Assembly: GCA_038025085.1 (NCBI GenBank)
Contig: CM076154.1
Coordinates: 33,348,501-33,412,500, forward strand
Length of the DNA stretch: 64,000 nt
From: Tetragonia tetragonoides
Taxonomy: Eukaryota > Streptophyta > Magnoliopsida > Caryophyllales > Aizoaceae
Reading direction: 5' to 3'
The notes below the pieces were generated by a model that saw nothing but the letters and a program-made list of their open reading frames with translations, was not told the origin of the DNA and did no database searches. Below, one piece after another: positions 10,238-21,518 of the stretch (position 1 is its first letter; each line of letters opens with the position of its first letter). A program made the translations under genes and the position numbers.

Positions 10238-13200
10238 CAACCCTCCACCCTCAGTTCAAAACACACAGTCTACAGTTGACAACCTCTATTCTCGGGAGTG
10301 CTGCTCAACTTGTCAATCAAATGCATGCCTGAATAAGGGTTAAAATAAATGTTATGATGCTTGTGATGAACCAATTAATAGTCTTAGTCTAGGTTGTTAA
10401 TCCGGTTTTGCATGGGAATTATGTCTTTAAATTATTAAGCAAACTTGATTAGTAGAGGCCGTCATAATACGGGCGAGTTGGGTGCCTAACACCTTCCCAC
10501 CTTGTATCTTCGCCCCCGAACCCTTTATTCTTTGGTACTTATATGTTTTATATGAGCGGGAGTCTTTCTAAAAACATGATTAGTTCACTTTTCGCGCTAT
10601 TGGGTTGTCCCTTCGATAAAACACCGATAGCAGATTTGTGACCTCTTTCATGGTTTTTATTCAATTCAAGTTTTTTCAAAAGCTTTTCTAACTCGATGGT
10701 CCCTTCAACTTATCTAAGCCCTCAACTGACAAATTTTCTATAAGGACGCACTCCGGGGAAAAACAAAAGGATTGGTAATGAAAAATCCCGGGTCCTTACA
10801 GGTTAGGAAACCTTGACCTAGTTAGAATCCTAATCCAACTAAAATACAACTCAATTATGGAAACTATCAAAAGGAAAATAACTTTTCCTTTTCAAACACC
10901 AATTAATAAGGAAATAAATATTAATAAATATTCTTTCCTCCAAATATTCATATTCCAAATCAGATAATCACATCTTTTTAATATAATAAATATGATAAAT
11001 ATTCGGGGTATTACAACAAGGCTTGATCAGTTGCACCAAAAATTATATCATCAACATAGATCTGTACAACTAACAAGCTTTTCCCCTTTGCTCGTAGGAA
11101 CAGGGTTGTGTCAACTTGTCCCCTTTGATAACCATTGTCCATCAAGAACTTTGACAGACGTTCATACCAAGCTCTAGGAGCTTGTTTCAAGCCATACAAT
11201 GCTTTGTCAAGTTTATAGACATGGTCAGGGGACTCATTGCTTTCAAACCCAGGGGGTTGCTTCACATAGACTTCCTCTTTTAAGTGCCCATTCAAAAATG
11301 CACTTTTGACATCCATCTGTTGCAATTTGAAGTCCATATGAGCTGCAAACGCTATCAGCATGCGTATTGCTTCAATTCTAGCAACAGGGGCACATGTCTC
11401 ATCATAGTCAATCCCCTCTTGCTGGTTGTAACCTTGAACAACCAATCTAGCCTTATTTCTAACCACAGTACCTGTCTCATCCAGTTTGTTCCTGAACACC
11501 CATTTAGTTCCAATGATGGTCCTATTATCAGGTCTAGGAACAAGGTGTCAGCCCTTGTTCCTTTCAAACTGGCTGAGTTCCTCTTGCATTGCAGCTATCC
11601 AATCAGCATCATGCAAGGCTTCATGAATATTATGTGGTTCAACATAGGATAATAAAGTTTTGCACGGAAGCTCTTGTTTGAATCCCTTTATTTATATCAC
11701 TGATGATTTGATTCATGGGATGAGAGCTCTGATGCTTCCAAGAACGTGGCTTGAAGCCAGAACTTTCTGGATCATCTCTTTGTGGAGAGAGAACAGGGTC
11801 TTCTCTAGGACTTTGAGTTTGATCAGCTCCTTCCTCTATGGGTGTTGTTCCCATATCAGGAGTATTTGTTCCCCCTGAGTCCAATGTGTGGACCCTTGGA
11901 GGTGTGGACCCTGTTTCCGTCTCCCCAGCATTACCTTTTCTTGTGAGACTTCTTCTTCTTCTTCTTCTTCCCTTTCTGGTGCAAGGCCAATTGGGAAGTC
12001 TTCTTTATCCTGCAATAATGACTCAAGACTTGCATTAGATTCATCAAACACAACATATACATTTTCCTCAACTTTCTGTGTTCTTTTGTTGAGGACCCTG
12101 TAAGCTTTGCTATGAGGAGCATAGCCAACAAAGACAGCCTCATCACTCCTAGGATCAAACTTTTCCAGGTTAGACTTTTCATTGTTATGCACGTAGCATT
12201 TGCAACCAAAAGCTCTAAAGTGGAAAATATTTGGCTTTCTTCCTCTGAGTAATTCATTGGGTGTCTTTCTCAGAATAGGTCTTAACATGGCACGATTTAT
12301 GATGTAGCAAGCTGTGATGACAGCTTCTCCCCACATATTCTTTGGAAGATCACTAGCTAGCAACAGGGTCCTAGCTATGTCTTCCAAGGTCCTGTTCTTC
12401 CGTTCAACTACCCTGTTCTGTTGAGGTGGTCTTGGGGCAGAGAAGTTGTGATCAATGCCATGTTGAGCACAGTAGTTAATGAATTTGTCATTCTCAAACT
12501 ATGTCCCATGATCAGACCTTAGAGATAGAATATCAGATCCAACCTGTTTCTGCATTCTGTTAGCAAAGATTTTGAACATATCAAAGGTTTCATCTTTGGA
12601 TACAAGCAACAGGGTCCAAGTGAATCTGGAATAGTCATCTACAATAACAAACACATAATTTCTTCCTCCACGAGTTTGAACTCTCATAGGACCACAAAGA
12701 TCCATGTGTAGAAGTTCAAGAGGTCGTGAAGTACTTACCATATTCTTTGTTATAAAAGAAGACTTCACCTGCTTACCTCTAGCGGATGCACCACATAGCT
12801 CATCACTTTTGAATTTGATGTTAGGTAAACCAGTGACAAGGTTCTGTGATGCCAGCTTGTTCAAGGTGTTGAGACTTACATGTCCAAACCGTCTATGCCA
12901 TAGTGAGGGATCAGTTTCAATAGCACTGAGACATGTTAGAGAGTTACTGGAAAGCTTATTTACATCAACTTTGTAAACATTCTTGTGCCGCTTTCCCTCT
13001 AGCACAACATTACTTATCTTGTGATTCACAACTATGCAATTTTTTGCAGTGAATAGGACATTGTTCCCTTTATCACATAGTTGTGAAACACTCAACAAGT
13101 TATGCTTCAAACCATCAACCAAGTAGACTTCATCAATGGAGTGTGTTAGTGACTTACCAATCTTACCTATACCGACCACTTCACCTGTTTGGTTGTCACC

Positions 13201-14188
13201 AAAGGTCACACTTCCACCTTCATAAGATGTGAGTGAAAGAAATACAGATTTTTCTTCTGTCATGTGCCTTGAGCAGCCACTATCCACATACCATGGCTTG
13301 CTCTCTTTCACTTCAGCCTGCAATGAAAGTCAGTTATTAGTTTTAGGAACCCACACTTGCTTGGGCTCCCTTTTCTCAGAATCAATTTTCACTCTGTCTT
13401 TTCTCATCCAAAGTTGCTTCACATATTGCTTATTCTTGATGACAGACCTAGTTCTCTCTTGGCATTCATATCTATAGTGACCACCTTGTCCACAATGCCA
13501 GCAAAGTCTATTATGTTTCAGTCCAACATACTTGGTGTTGGGAGTCCAGTCATCCTTCTTAGGTTTTCTTCCTATACCATTTTTAAACCTATTGTGATGA
13601 TCATTTAGCCATTTTAAGGCTTGAGAAGAGCTAGTCCATTTATTAAGACGAACTAGTTCTTCTTGTACCTTATCCAACTTGCCTTTATAGTCCTTAGATT
13701 TTTCAAGTTCCTTTTCCAAGTTTATCCTAAGAATTTCATATTCATATTTTAGATCATCTAGGCCAGTTTCATCACACACATAAATAGATTCTAATGTCTC
13801 AACAACTTTCTTAGATAATTCAGTCTCAAGAGACAAATATTTACTTTCAAGGATGGACCTTGTTTCCTCCATTTTGCATACTGTTTCTTTCAGATCTTTA
13901 TTGTCCTTTTTCAAGGTTTTTAACATTTTTTCATAATTTGTCTTGATCTCCAACAGTTCGCTTACATCTTCCTTAGAGTCATTATAAGCATGCAAAATGT
14001 TATCCTTTTCAATGTTTAACTTCTCATACTGATCCATCATAGAAAGTACCATTTTAAGCAATTTATCTTTAGACCAAGAAGCAATTTGACTTTTAATTTC
14101 AAGAATACCTACCTCGGCTTGCTCATCTTTAGAGGAGAGATCTGTTCTGGCCATAGTGCATAGGTCCTCCACTTCATCTTCTGGACTA

Positions 14189-15208
14189 TCATCTTCGTTG
14201 GTCTGACCATCCAGCCAACATGCTCACGTACCTTGCTTCTCTTTTGGTAAACCTTGCTGGCTTTCTGGAACAGGATAGACGCTGTTCTGTCTGCGTGTTC
14301 TCACTTGGCTCAGGACACTCATTTTTGAAATGACCATGTCTTGAGCACTTGTGACACCTGATCTTGGATTTGTCAAAATTTTCACCTCTTCCTGAATTTG
14401 ACGGAGCTTGATTGAAACTTCCCTTATTTCCATAGAAGCGAGCAAACTTCTTGACAACAAGGCTTATCTCATCTTCATTTAGATCTAGGTCATCTTTAGG
14501 AAACTCATCAACTTGGAAAGCAATCTCCTTTTCCCTCTTGGTCTCATTAGTTTTAACTTGTAACTCATGAGTCATTAAGTTACCAATTAATTCTTCAACC
14601 TTCATGACTGTTAAATCTCTTGCCTCTTGAATAGTTATCACTTTAGGTACCCAGGTGTTGTTTATTGGTAAACTTCTCAAAAGTTTTCTAACAATATTTT
14701 CTTCATCAAAGGGTTTACCAAGAGATTTAAGTTGATTTAGGATATTGTTGAACCGAGCATACATGTCTTTGATAGTTTCTATTGGTTCCATGCTAAACAG
14801 TTCATACTGCCTAATCAATATATCTATTTTGGATTGTTTTACCTAAGAGGTGCCTTCATATGTTGTTTCCAAGGTCTTCCAGATGCTTTGAGCAGTTTCA
14901 CATCCTTGAATACGGTTGTATTCCTTGGCATCCACTCCACAGTGTAGGATTTGGATAGCCTTAGCATTCTTCTCTATCTGCTTCATGTTAGTGTTAGTAC
15001 ATTTTTCTAGAGGTTTGATGCTCGTCTTTCCTTCTGCATCTACTTGCTCTACAACCAGATCTCCATTCAAAGTTATTTGCCATAACTCATAGTCTACTGC
15101 CTTGATGAAAATTTCTACTCTTCGTTTCCACCAGGAGTAAAATTCTCCATTAAACAATGATGGATGGTTAGTTGGTTGTCCTTCCCTCATCTCACTGGGT
15201 GCACTCAT
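14189..15208 (-). pseudogene. Sirevirus gag (UBN2-type), broken
   Basis: Starts at ATG 15208 with MSAPSEMREGQPTNHPSLFN, then YSWWKRRVEIFIKAVDYELW, which is typical of copia gag (UBN2/DUF4219 type). A TAG at 14843 interrupts the frame; the same frame continues to 14189 with a CCHC knuckle (CHKCSRHGHFKNEC). A frameshift near 14215 separates it from the downstream coiled-coil region (14172-13650) and a second CCHC knuckle. Active Gag forms the particle that packages element RNA. The start is about 60 bases inside the 5' LTR, directly after the primer binding site. Confidence 0.85.
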
Positions 15209-15254
15209 TTTTGCGGAAAAACCTCAAGGTATTAACCTTTTAATGAGCAACCTT

Positions 15255-15266
15255 GCTCTGATACCA
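15255..15266 (-). promoter_or_regulatory. Primer binding site, initiator tRNA-Met
   Basis: On the minus strand TGGTATCAGAGC lies two bases inside the 5' LTR. It is complementary to the 3' end of plant initiator tRNA-Met, the usual primer of Ty1-copia elements. Confidence 0.92.
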
Positions 15267-15268
15267 AC

Positions 15269-16741
15269 TGAAGAGTGCCTAAGTTACTCTAGAGGGGGGC
15301 TGAATAGAGTGACTCCAATTTCTCGCGTTTTGCAACTTGAGAACAGGGTAGGGAACAACGTTATGGACGCTATTCCTATACAGCAGACTAAGACAGAATG
15401 TAAAGAACAGAATGTAAACAACACAAGGCTTTTTTCACGTGGAAAACCTCCTAGGCTCAATAGGAGTAAAAACCACGACCCAATTACTTGGGATTTTGTC
15501 ACACTACTTATCTTATAACCATAGCCAAATCAGGATACAACACAATACCCTAACACCACCACACACCGTTACTGATGTGTTGCCTATCTCTCAGAATCAC
15601 ACACTGATCTGAGAGATGCTCTACACTCGTTACTGAGTTAGAGACCTTGCAAATAACCAGATTGTTTGTCCTATTACACGCTTCAACACTAAGCAATATA
15701 AGACCACAAAAACCTATTATGCAATGACCAATCTAAGCAAAGACTCAAACTGACCAGGACAGGGAACAGGGTTCAAGGTTGTTCTTTGTGAGTACTGGAC
15801 GTATCTGGTTTGGACGAGTGAACGCTTTGCACAACTGATTCTGAATTCAATAATGCACACAAAGCTTAACCTTGCAACTGAGCCTATCAGGCGCCTTATA
15901 TAGGCAGGCCAAAATGAGCTCAGTCGATTAGGTTAAATCTCTTCAAAATATAAATGGTAAGATTTACCAAAAGATAGGATAGTGTTTAAGTAAAGATCAA
16001 AGACCTTTCCTTAACACGACCTATGAGATAAAATCTGTCCAAATTCATTAACAGAAGATCTTGGCCAGCTAGCAAGTGATTTATCAGAATATAATCTCTA
16101 AAAGATAAATTAGAAATATTCCAGAAGATAATTCACTTGCTTAACAATAAAGACTTGGCCCTTAAGTAAAATACTTTTTCCAAGATAATATCTTTTCAAA
16201 ATAAAATACTAATCTGTTTAAAATACGATTTTGCAATTTTCATTTTCCCAAAATAAATTATATTTCTCCAGAAGAATATTTGTGTGAATATCTAAAAAGA
16301 TAATACACAAAATATTCGTAGAAATAATAAATATGAATTTATGCAAACTCGTCCAGATACACAGCTTAGAAGGAACAGGGTCCAACAAGTTGTTCTCCTT
16401 TGGTTCCTTCATGTTGTAGTGCTGGTCATAGAGAACAGGGTTAACAAGAATGCTCCCCTGTACTCATGGACGCATGCACTCAGTCCTACAACCTTGTTTC
16501 CTTGTCATGATCAATTTAGACTCTTGCTAACTAGTCAAGCATAGTACATAAAGACTAATGACACATGCACTTAACTACATTACATTGTCTTCATGTCTTG
16601 TTAGGATCCAAGCATCTTCATGAGCAATCATGCTTTGAGCATTATACCTTCTTGCATCCTTAAGTCAACCTGCCATCATAATTAGTTTACACATAGATAA
16701 AAGACACTTTATTTATTATCATCAAAACGAGGAACTCAACA
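15269..16741 (-). repeat. 5' LTR of the Sirevirus
   Basis: Begins TGAAGAG and ends CTCAACA as read on the plus strand; 1,473 bp. Contains four AACAGGG words (15342, 15765, 16374, 16434). TATATAGG at about 15898-15905 reads as a weak TATA-like word but is not clearly placed for minus-strand transcription. Confidence 0.92.
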
Positions 16742-18030
16742 TCCTCAAATCAATACTTTGTCGCCTGAAACCAATAAACTCCAATGATCTCCGTTCATAC
16801 CGTTGTGTTTGTAAGCATTGGCGATCCTCCATTTCTCCTCCTCCACTCATTCTCTCTCCTCTCTTCCCTCAAACAATCCCCTCCCTTTCCCCTCCCCCTC
16901 CATTCATAATAACTGCTCTCACCCCCTCCAGCATTGTCGTCTCCACCGCTGTTTATCTCCTTCGCCCACCACTTCCCCGCCCCTCCAACAGCGCCGGTTG
17001 GCTGGTCGCTGTCGAGCAATCCAGTCCCGACAAAGTTCGCCTCTTCCACCCCCTCACAAGGTTCCCCATTAAAACCCTCCTGGACAATTGCCCCAAAATT
17101 CTACCGAACTTATCCGCCCTCGAGATCAGCAAAGGACTTAACGTACGGTTCAGTGATGACTCTAGCCCTATACTAATAAAGCGAAATGCCAAGGGTTTTT
17201 GTGCCAACAAATTGCTTTTCTGGCCAGCCCCTTATCGGAGACAGCCTACCTTTGAAGGATCGTCACTCGTGCACTTGCATAGCGGGAATTTGGTATGCTA
17301 TTGCGTAGAAAATGATGCTTATTATCATCCTTACGGAATATGGTATGGCCAAGTGAGTAAGTTTGACGATATAGTCATTCGAAAGGGCAAGCTTATTGCA
17401 GTTGATCGTGCAGGGAGACTTTACGAGATTGATTACAGTAGGATGCAAGCCACGACTATATATGCTGCCCTCCCAACGTTCAAGGGATCTGGTGAGAGGA
17501 GGAAGCGATTGTTGTTCGACGCAGATAATGATAGGATGTACTTGGTTGTCAGGGATCACAAGACGAATTAAGGAGCACACTAAGTTTAAGGTTTACCATC
17601 TGAGCTGGACAGAAGGTGTGTGGAATGAGGTTACGACTTTGGGAGATAAGGTTTTGTTTGTGAGTTTCGACAGTTGTTTCTTTGTTCAAGCTCAGGATCT
17701 TCCTGGGTTTCAAGGGAACTGTATTGTTTTCTCTAAGGATTGCTTTCCCTTTACTCGGGGACAAACAATGCTAATGGCTCCTTGTTTAAAGCAGCTGAGA
17801 ATAATGAGTATTTTGAAGTTGGAGTATCTGATTGCCCTGGATTTTCTGATGCCTTGTGGCCTCCTCCACGGTGGATTTCAGAAGATAAGTCCCCATCACA
17901 CGAGTAAGGAGAGGAATCCTTCCTACATTTATGTATTTTGCTACCAGTCCTGCAAATTGGAGATGTGTGTTTCTTTGATTTTCAGTGTCTTGGTGAAGCA
18001 ATAGGTTGTCAGTACCTTAGATGTTTTAAG

Positions 18031-18608
18031 TTTTTTTTTGGTAAGTAATGATAAATATAAAAACACAATTTGTCAATTACAGTCCGAGAATAAATAGTGC
18101 CGCCACAGTCCTGCCCAATAAAGTCCAAACACTATGCGAAAGGAAAGCTAGATGTAACTAAAGTAGTACAACTAGCATTTGAGTGAAGGCAAGCTTTAGC
18201 AATGGCTTCCGCCACTTGATTGGTCTCCCCGAAGCTATACTAGTATCCGTAGTATCCATCGTACCCATGAGTTGCCTGCATGCAGCAATTGTGTTAGAAA
18301 GAATATCTCCTAGCCAAATCCTCTCTGTCAAGTGCATGAATTGCACTAGTTGAATCATAAAACCCTGTCCAATCATCAAGGCAAAATAGGGCAGTATTCC
18401 CATTCCCTAAAATCCAAGTCATGTTCTTAAAAAAGAGGTCCCAACCAGCTTGAAGGTTTTGCCAAGTGGATGATCCTTTTCTCCTTTCTCAAAAGGAACA
18501 GCCACACTTCTTTAATTTTATGAATATACTTGCTTCTGATCACCTTTGAAGCCAAATTATTAGGATCATGAGAGATTTTCCAGAGTAATTTGGTCATATG
18601 AACCTCAA
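18031..18608 (-). mobile_element. 5'-truncated LINE in the intron of the F-box pseudogene
   Basis: Flanked by an imperfect TSD around ATGTTTTAAG (18021-18030 and 18609-18618). A poly-T run at the left edge is the element's poly-A tail. The minus strand has fragments of the RT-downstream region (WILGNGNTALFCLDDW) and the end of an RNase H domain (TNQVAEAIAKAC). Degenerate. Confidence 0.7.
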
Positions 18609-19780
18609 ATGTTTTAAGTTAAAACTTATCAATCGGAAAATCTGAATTCAGACTGGTAGGTTTCGTTCCTTGCATTCGTTACCATGTACAGATTATTCAA
18701 AGTACACTTGAAGCGTATATAAATGCCAACCGATCTAGGGGAATCATAAACACTAAATAAAACACTTAAAACATGTCTAATCGTTGCTCGCATTCGCAGA
18801 AAGTGAAAATAAAGTAGAATGAGGTCACCAGATTAATAAAGACTGGAGCGAGAATGAAAGTGAGTAACATAGATTGTCAATATGTTCATTCATTATGAAG
18901 CTCTACTATAGCTTTTGGCAGAAACCACTTCAGCTTATTTGATGCTGTGTAATCACTTCTGTTCACTTGCTAAGAAAAGTGGTAGTGGTATCTGATTTGA
19001 AGTTCTGCTCTGATATTGGTAATACTCATTGTCATTTTTTTCATGATCTCGTAGCTTTGTGCATTTGTTACTACATAGTACATAGAGGTAAATTTCAGTC
19101 GCTGCACAATTTTATGTGCTTATATACTACAGTCTGTTTTATTTGCATATGGAATACATTTACATACTTATGTCTTATGGTCCAAGTGAAGCAGTTTCAG
19201 GAATAATGTATACGAGTATATTGTTTTTTTTTTTATGTCGTTTCTTAGGGGATAAGTTCAACCCATTCACTCATTTAGTGGAGGTAGATATTATTTTGTT
19301 GACAACCAATATAGGCGGCAGCTTTATCACAGGAGTCTGAATCGCTGTTTTATAGGAGTATCGTCTGTTATTCAGTCTTACCACCATGATAATTACAAAA
19401 TTGTATGTGTGCCAAGTCAATTAAGTATCAATAAGAGCAGAAGATGCTTAAAAATAATAACCTTCCTTAAGGACAATGAATGAAGAATGTCAATTTTAAA
19501 AAATTTATTGTTTATTTGATAAGGGAATATGACCATCAGGAGGAAGAAGAGACACTAATGGATTCCCCAGTCCAACGAGAAGGTATTCTTCATGATTTAC
19601 CACTTCTACTATATAGACGCTGTAGTTATATATGTACTATATTACTTGCATCTAATTATTTTGCTTTGCTTCAGTCACTAAGACAGATCCTATGCCTGTG
19701 GTTGCTTCAGTCATGGTATGGATCTTCAGAACTGTACTGGTTTTCTGTCCTTCCTTTTCTTTGTAGTTTGTACTTTGTAG
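18609..19780 (+). other. Remainder of the pseudogene intron
   Basis: AT-rich, with no coding or repeat structure recognised. It ends in a pyrimidine-rich stretch and a TTTGTAG acceptor that restores the frame of exon 2. Confidence 0.5.
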
Positions 19781-20222
19781 GGAAGCAATTTGGCGTATCA
19801 ATGTCTTTGAGCAGCCCTTTACAGATGGTCCTTCAACTACTCAATTCCAAGGCGTAGATGTGCGAAACAGTTTAGTTCCTATCCTGCAGAAGATTTGGGC
19901 AAAGCATGGGGATATTTTGGACGGGAGCATAGTCAGATACCGAGGCAATGTAGGTAGAGTCTTAGAGTCTCTTGCAGAGATGGTCCTCATTCTACTAAAT
20001 AGCTCGGGGAGATTGCTGAATAATACTCAAGCGGATGATTTGAGAGCCGCCTTGCTTGATCTTCAACAAATGCGTTTCAAGGTAGACTGGTTGGTTCCCT
20101 TTGCTGAAAAGGCTTTAGGATGTCATGGAAACAATCTCCTTGAAGAAAAATCGTCAGAGCTTGGGAAGACAGTGGATGTCTTGGGGCTAGGTGAGTACTT
20201 AGGTGTTGACTCAGTAAGTTAA

Positions 20223-21518
20223 ATTTTGTGATTTTGCGTTCACTTGATTTAAGTGTACTGTGTTTTTGAGGGGAAGATAGGCAGGTTTAGGGAACAGAGA
20301 TTTTGATTACAATTGTTTTTTCATGTCTTATTTTAAGTACATTTGAACAAGATTTATGAGCCATTTTTGGTGTTGTTTGGTCTGTCATTATACTCATCAG
20401 TTTGTACTTTGCGCCTGTGTACTCCAATGTGCAACTGGAATTTGCCAAAGGGATGGACAGTACAATTTTATGTACTGGTTCGGGCAAGAGCAAGTTTCGT
20501 AAACATACTAATAGCTTAACATTGCATATCAAGGGGCTGAATTAGTGCCGATGAGGCTGCTAACATGAACAAAAGCAACTGGAACAAAATAAAGCCCTTT
20601 AAATTTAAGTTCCGTAAAGTTTTTACTGCACAATTGATTGTAAAAACATGCTCTGCACTATATATCACGCATAATCACATACTTTCTAACAAAGTGTTTT
20701 CTCTGCTAGTAGTCCCAGACGATGATGCTTGTTTACTGAAAAGCTGGCATGACATATCCAGTATAAAGTTTGAAGCTTTGAAGAGCCAACAAAAGAGAGC
20801 TCGATCAATATGGCAAAATGATCTATCAAACTCTTTAAGATTTTTTTGTGAACATATTAGTTGTGTTAAGACATCAATAATTCAGTACAGGAAGCTCTAC
20901 ATACAACTTTAAAATTTTCATGAATAGTTTCAATAAATCTTGCTCCTAATCTGTGCAGCAAAGTGTACTGTGTTACTCAATTTTTAAGAAGTTTAACTGA
21001 AACATCAAATGCAACAAAGAAACATTTCAGAGTAGGAATAGCCATTAGGTGAACGATGTATCGTAGTCGTAAATAGCTGTAAACTACAGGGTCTTCTGAC
21101 AAAGGGATTAAAATGGATACATGTGATGAATGCACAACCAGTAGTATAACATTGCATCAATCGTCTAACTATTGCGGACTCCTATAGCAGATAGATTCAC
21201 CATCTTGTTGAACTATCCTGACCAATTCTCAATCTCTCTTTGATAATGGACATCAAACTGTCAGGGGGGCTCACTGTATTCACGCGGTATTACAACTATT
21301 ATGACTAGGAGTGTTAGAGATTGAGTTATTTTGTGTTATCTGAAGTACAAATGGTATTTTCATTCATCCATTCAACCTATCCAGCAAGTTCTATTCAGAT
21401 GCCTTGGATTGTGTGTGGAGACTTTAAGAAAAAAGAAAAGGAGATGACTCAAAAAAATTAATATTCCTTGACAAATACTCCGTAATAAACATTTTTCATA
21501 ACCAAAAGGCATTTGACT
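20223..21518. other. 3' flank of F-box copy 1 (duplicated segment) and spacer
   Basis: No gene. 20400-20640 resembles the flank of copy 2 at 25800-26400 (for example GAGGCTGCTAACATGAAC against GAGGCTGCCAATATGAAC). This shows that the duplication unit extends beyond the coding region. Confidence 0.6.

Larger units (their letters stand above)
7732..11015 (+). mobile_element. Solo LTR of a Ty3-gypsy Tat/Ogre-like retrotransposon
   Basis: 3,284-bp insertion flanked by the 5-bp TSD ACAAG (7727-7731 and 11016-11020). It starts TGTAACACCCCG and ends CGGGGTATTACA. Its 3' part contains GAGTTGGGTGCCTAACACC, a word I associate with Tat-lineage LTRs. No protein domains are present, so this looks like the product of recombination between two LTRs. 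It carries a promoter-like region (palindromes, then TATA at 10230). It lies inside the RT gene of the Sirevirus and is therefore younger. Confidence 0.82.
6825..14172 (-). pseudogene. Sirevirus pol (protease, integrase, RT, RNase H), interrupted
   Basis: Order on the minus strand: end of gag with a CCHC knuckle (CWHCGQGGHYRYEC, about 13480-13520); protease with PWYVDSGCSRHMT (about 13290); GAG-pre-integrase (HRRFGHVSLNTLNKLA); integrase core (DYSRFTW, RSDHGT); copia integrase C-terminal region (12387-11836); RT (11499 onward, with YVDDIIF at about 11045); then RNase H (STAEAEYVVAASC and LADLFTKPLSRERY), ending at 6825. Breaks include TGA at 13330, TAG at 12499 inside integrase, a frameshift at about 11930, a stop near 11640, TGA at about 11549, and the 3.28-kb solo LTR inside RT. 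Removing that insertion restores the RT frame across ACAAG. Integrase and RT integrate and copy the element in the host cell; this copy cannot do either. Confidence 0.9.
2177..16741 (-). mobile_element. Ty1-copia Sirevirus-type LTR retrotransposon, nested solo LTR inside
   Basis: Two long direct repeats (about 1.47 kb each) bound the element. It is flanked by the 5-bp TSD TCCTC (2172-2176 and 16742-16746). Reading on the minus strand: 5' LTR, primer site complementary to initiator tRNA-Met, gag with a CCHC knuckle, protease, integrase, reverse transcriptase and RNase H (copia order), then a third long ORF, a purine tract and the 3' LTR. The additional ORF after pol and the duplicated purine-rich tracts are features described for Sireviruses. 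A 3.28-kb solo LTR interrupts the RT domain. By-eye comparison of the first half of the LTRs gives about 27 differences in about 735 bases (3-4%), mostly transitions, so the insertion is fairly young but not recent. Every ORF is broken, so it is non-autonomous. Confidence 0.93.
2120..20222 (+). pseudogene. F-box/DUF295-PEARLI-4-like gene, disrupted copy 1
   Basis: Tandem paralogue of the intact gene at 23639. The start codon is at 2120. The first 19 codons run to 2176, where a 14.6-kb retrotransposon interrupts the gene. The reading frame resumes exactly after the right-hand TSD at 16747, so the insertion is clean. Exon 1 continues to a GTAAGG donor at 17904. Exon 2 is 19781-20222 and encodes the PEARLI-4-like part (LVPILQKIWAKHGDI), ending at TAA 20220-20222. 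Independently of the insertion there are two frameshifts: one at about 17555-17580, and one at about 17748-17752, where one base is missing compared with the paralogue. The C-terminal tail is roughly 35 residues shorter than copy 2. The 1.9-kb intron contains a LINE. The gene is dead three times over; exon 2 alone remains open. Confidence 0.88.
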
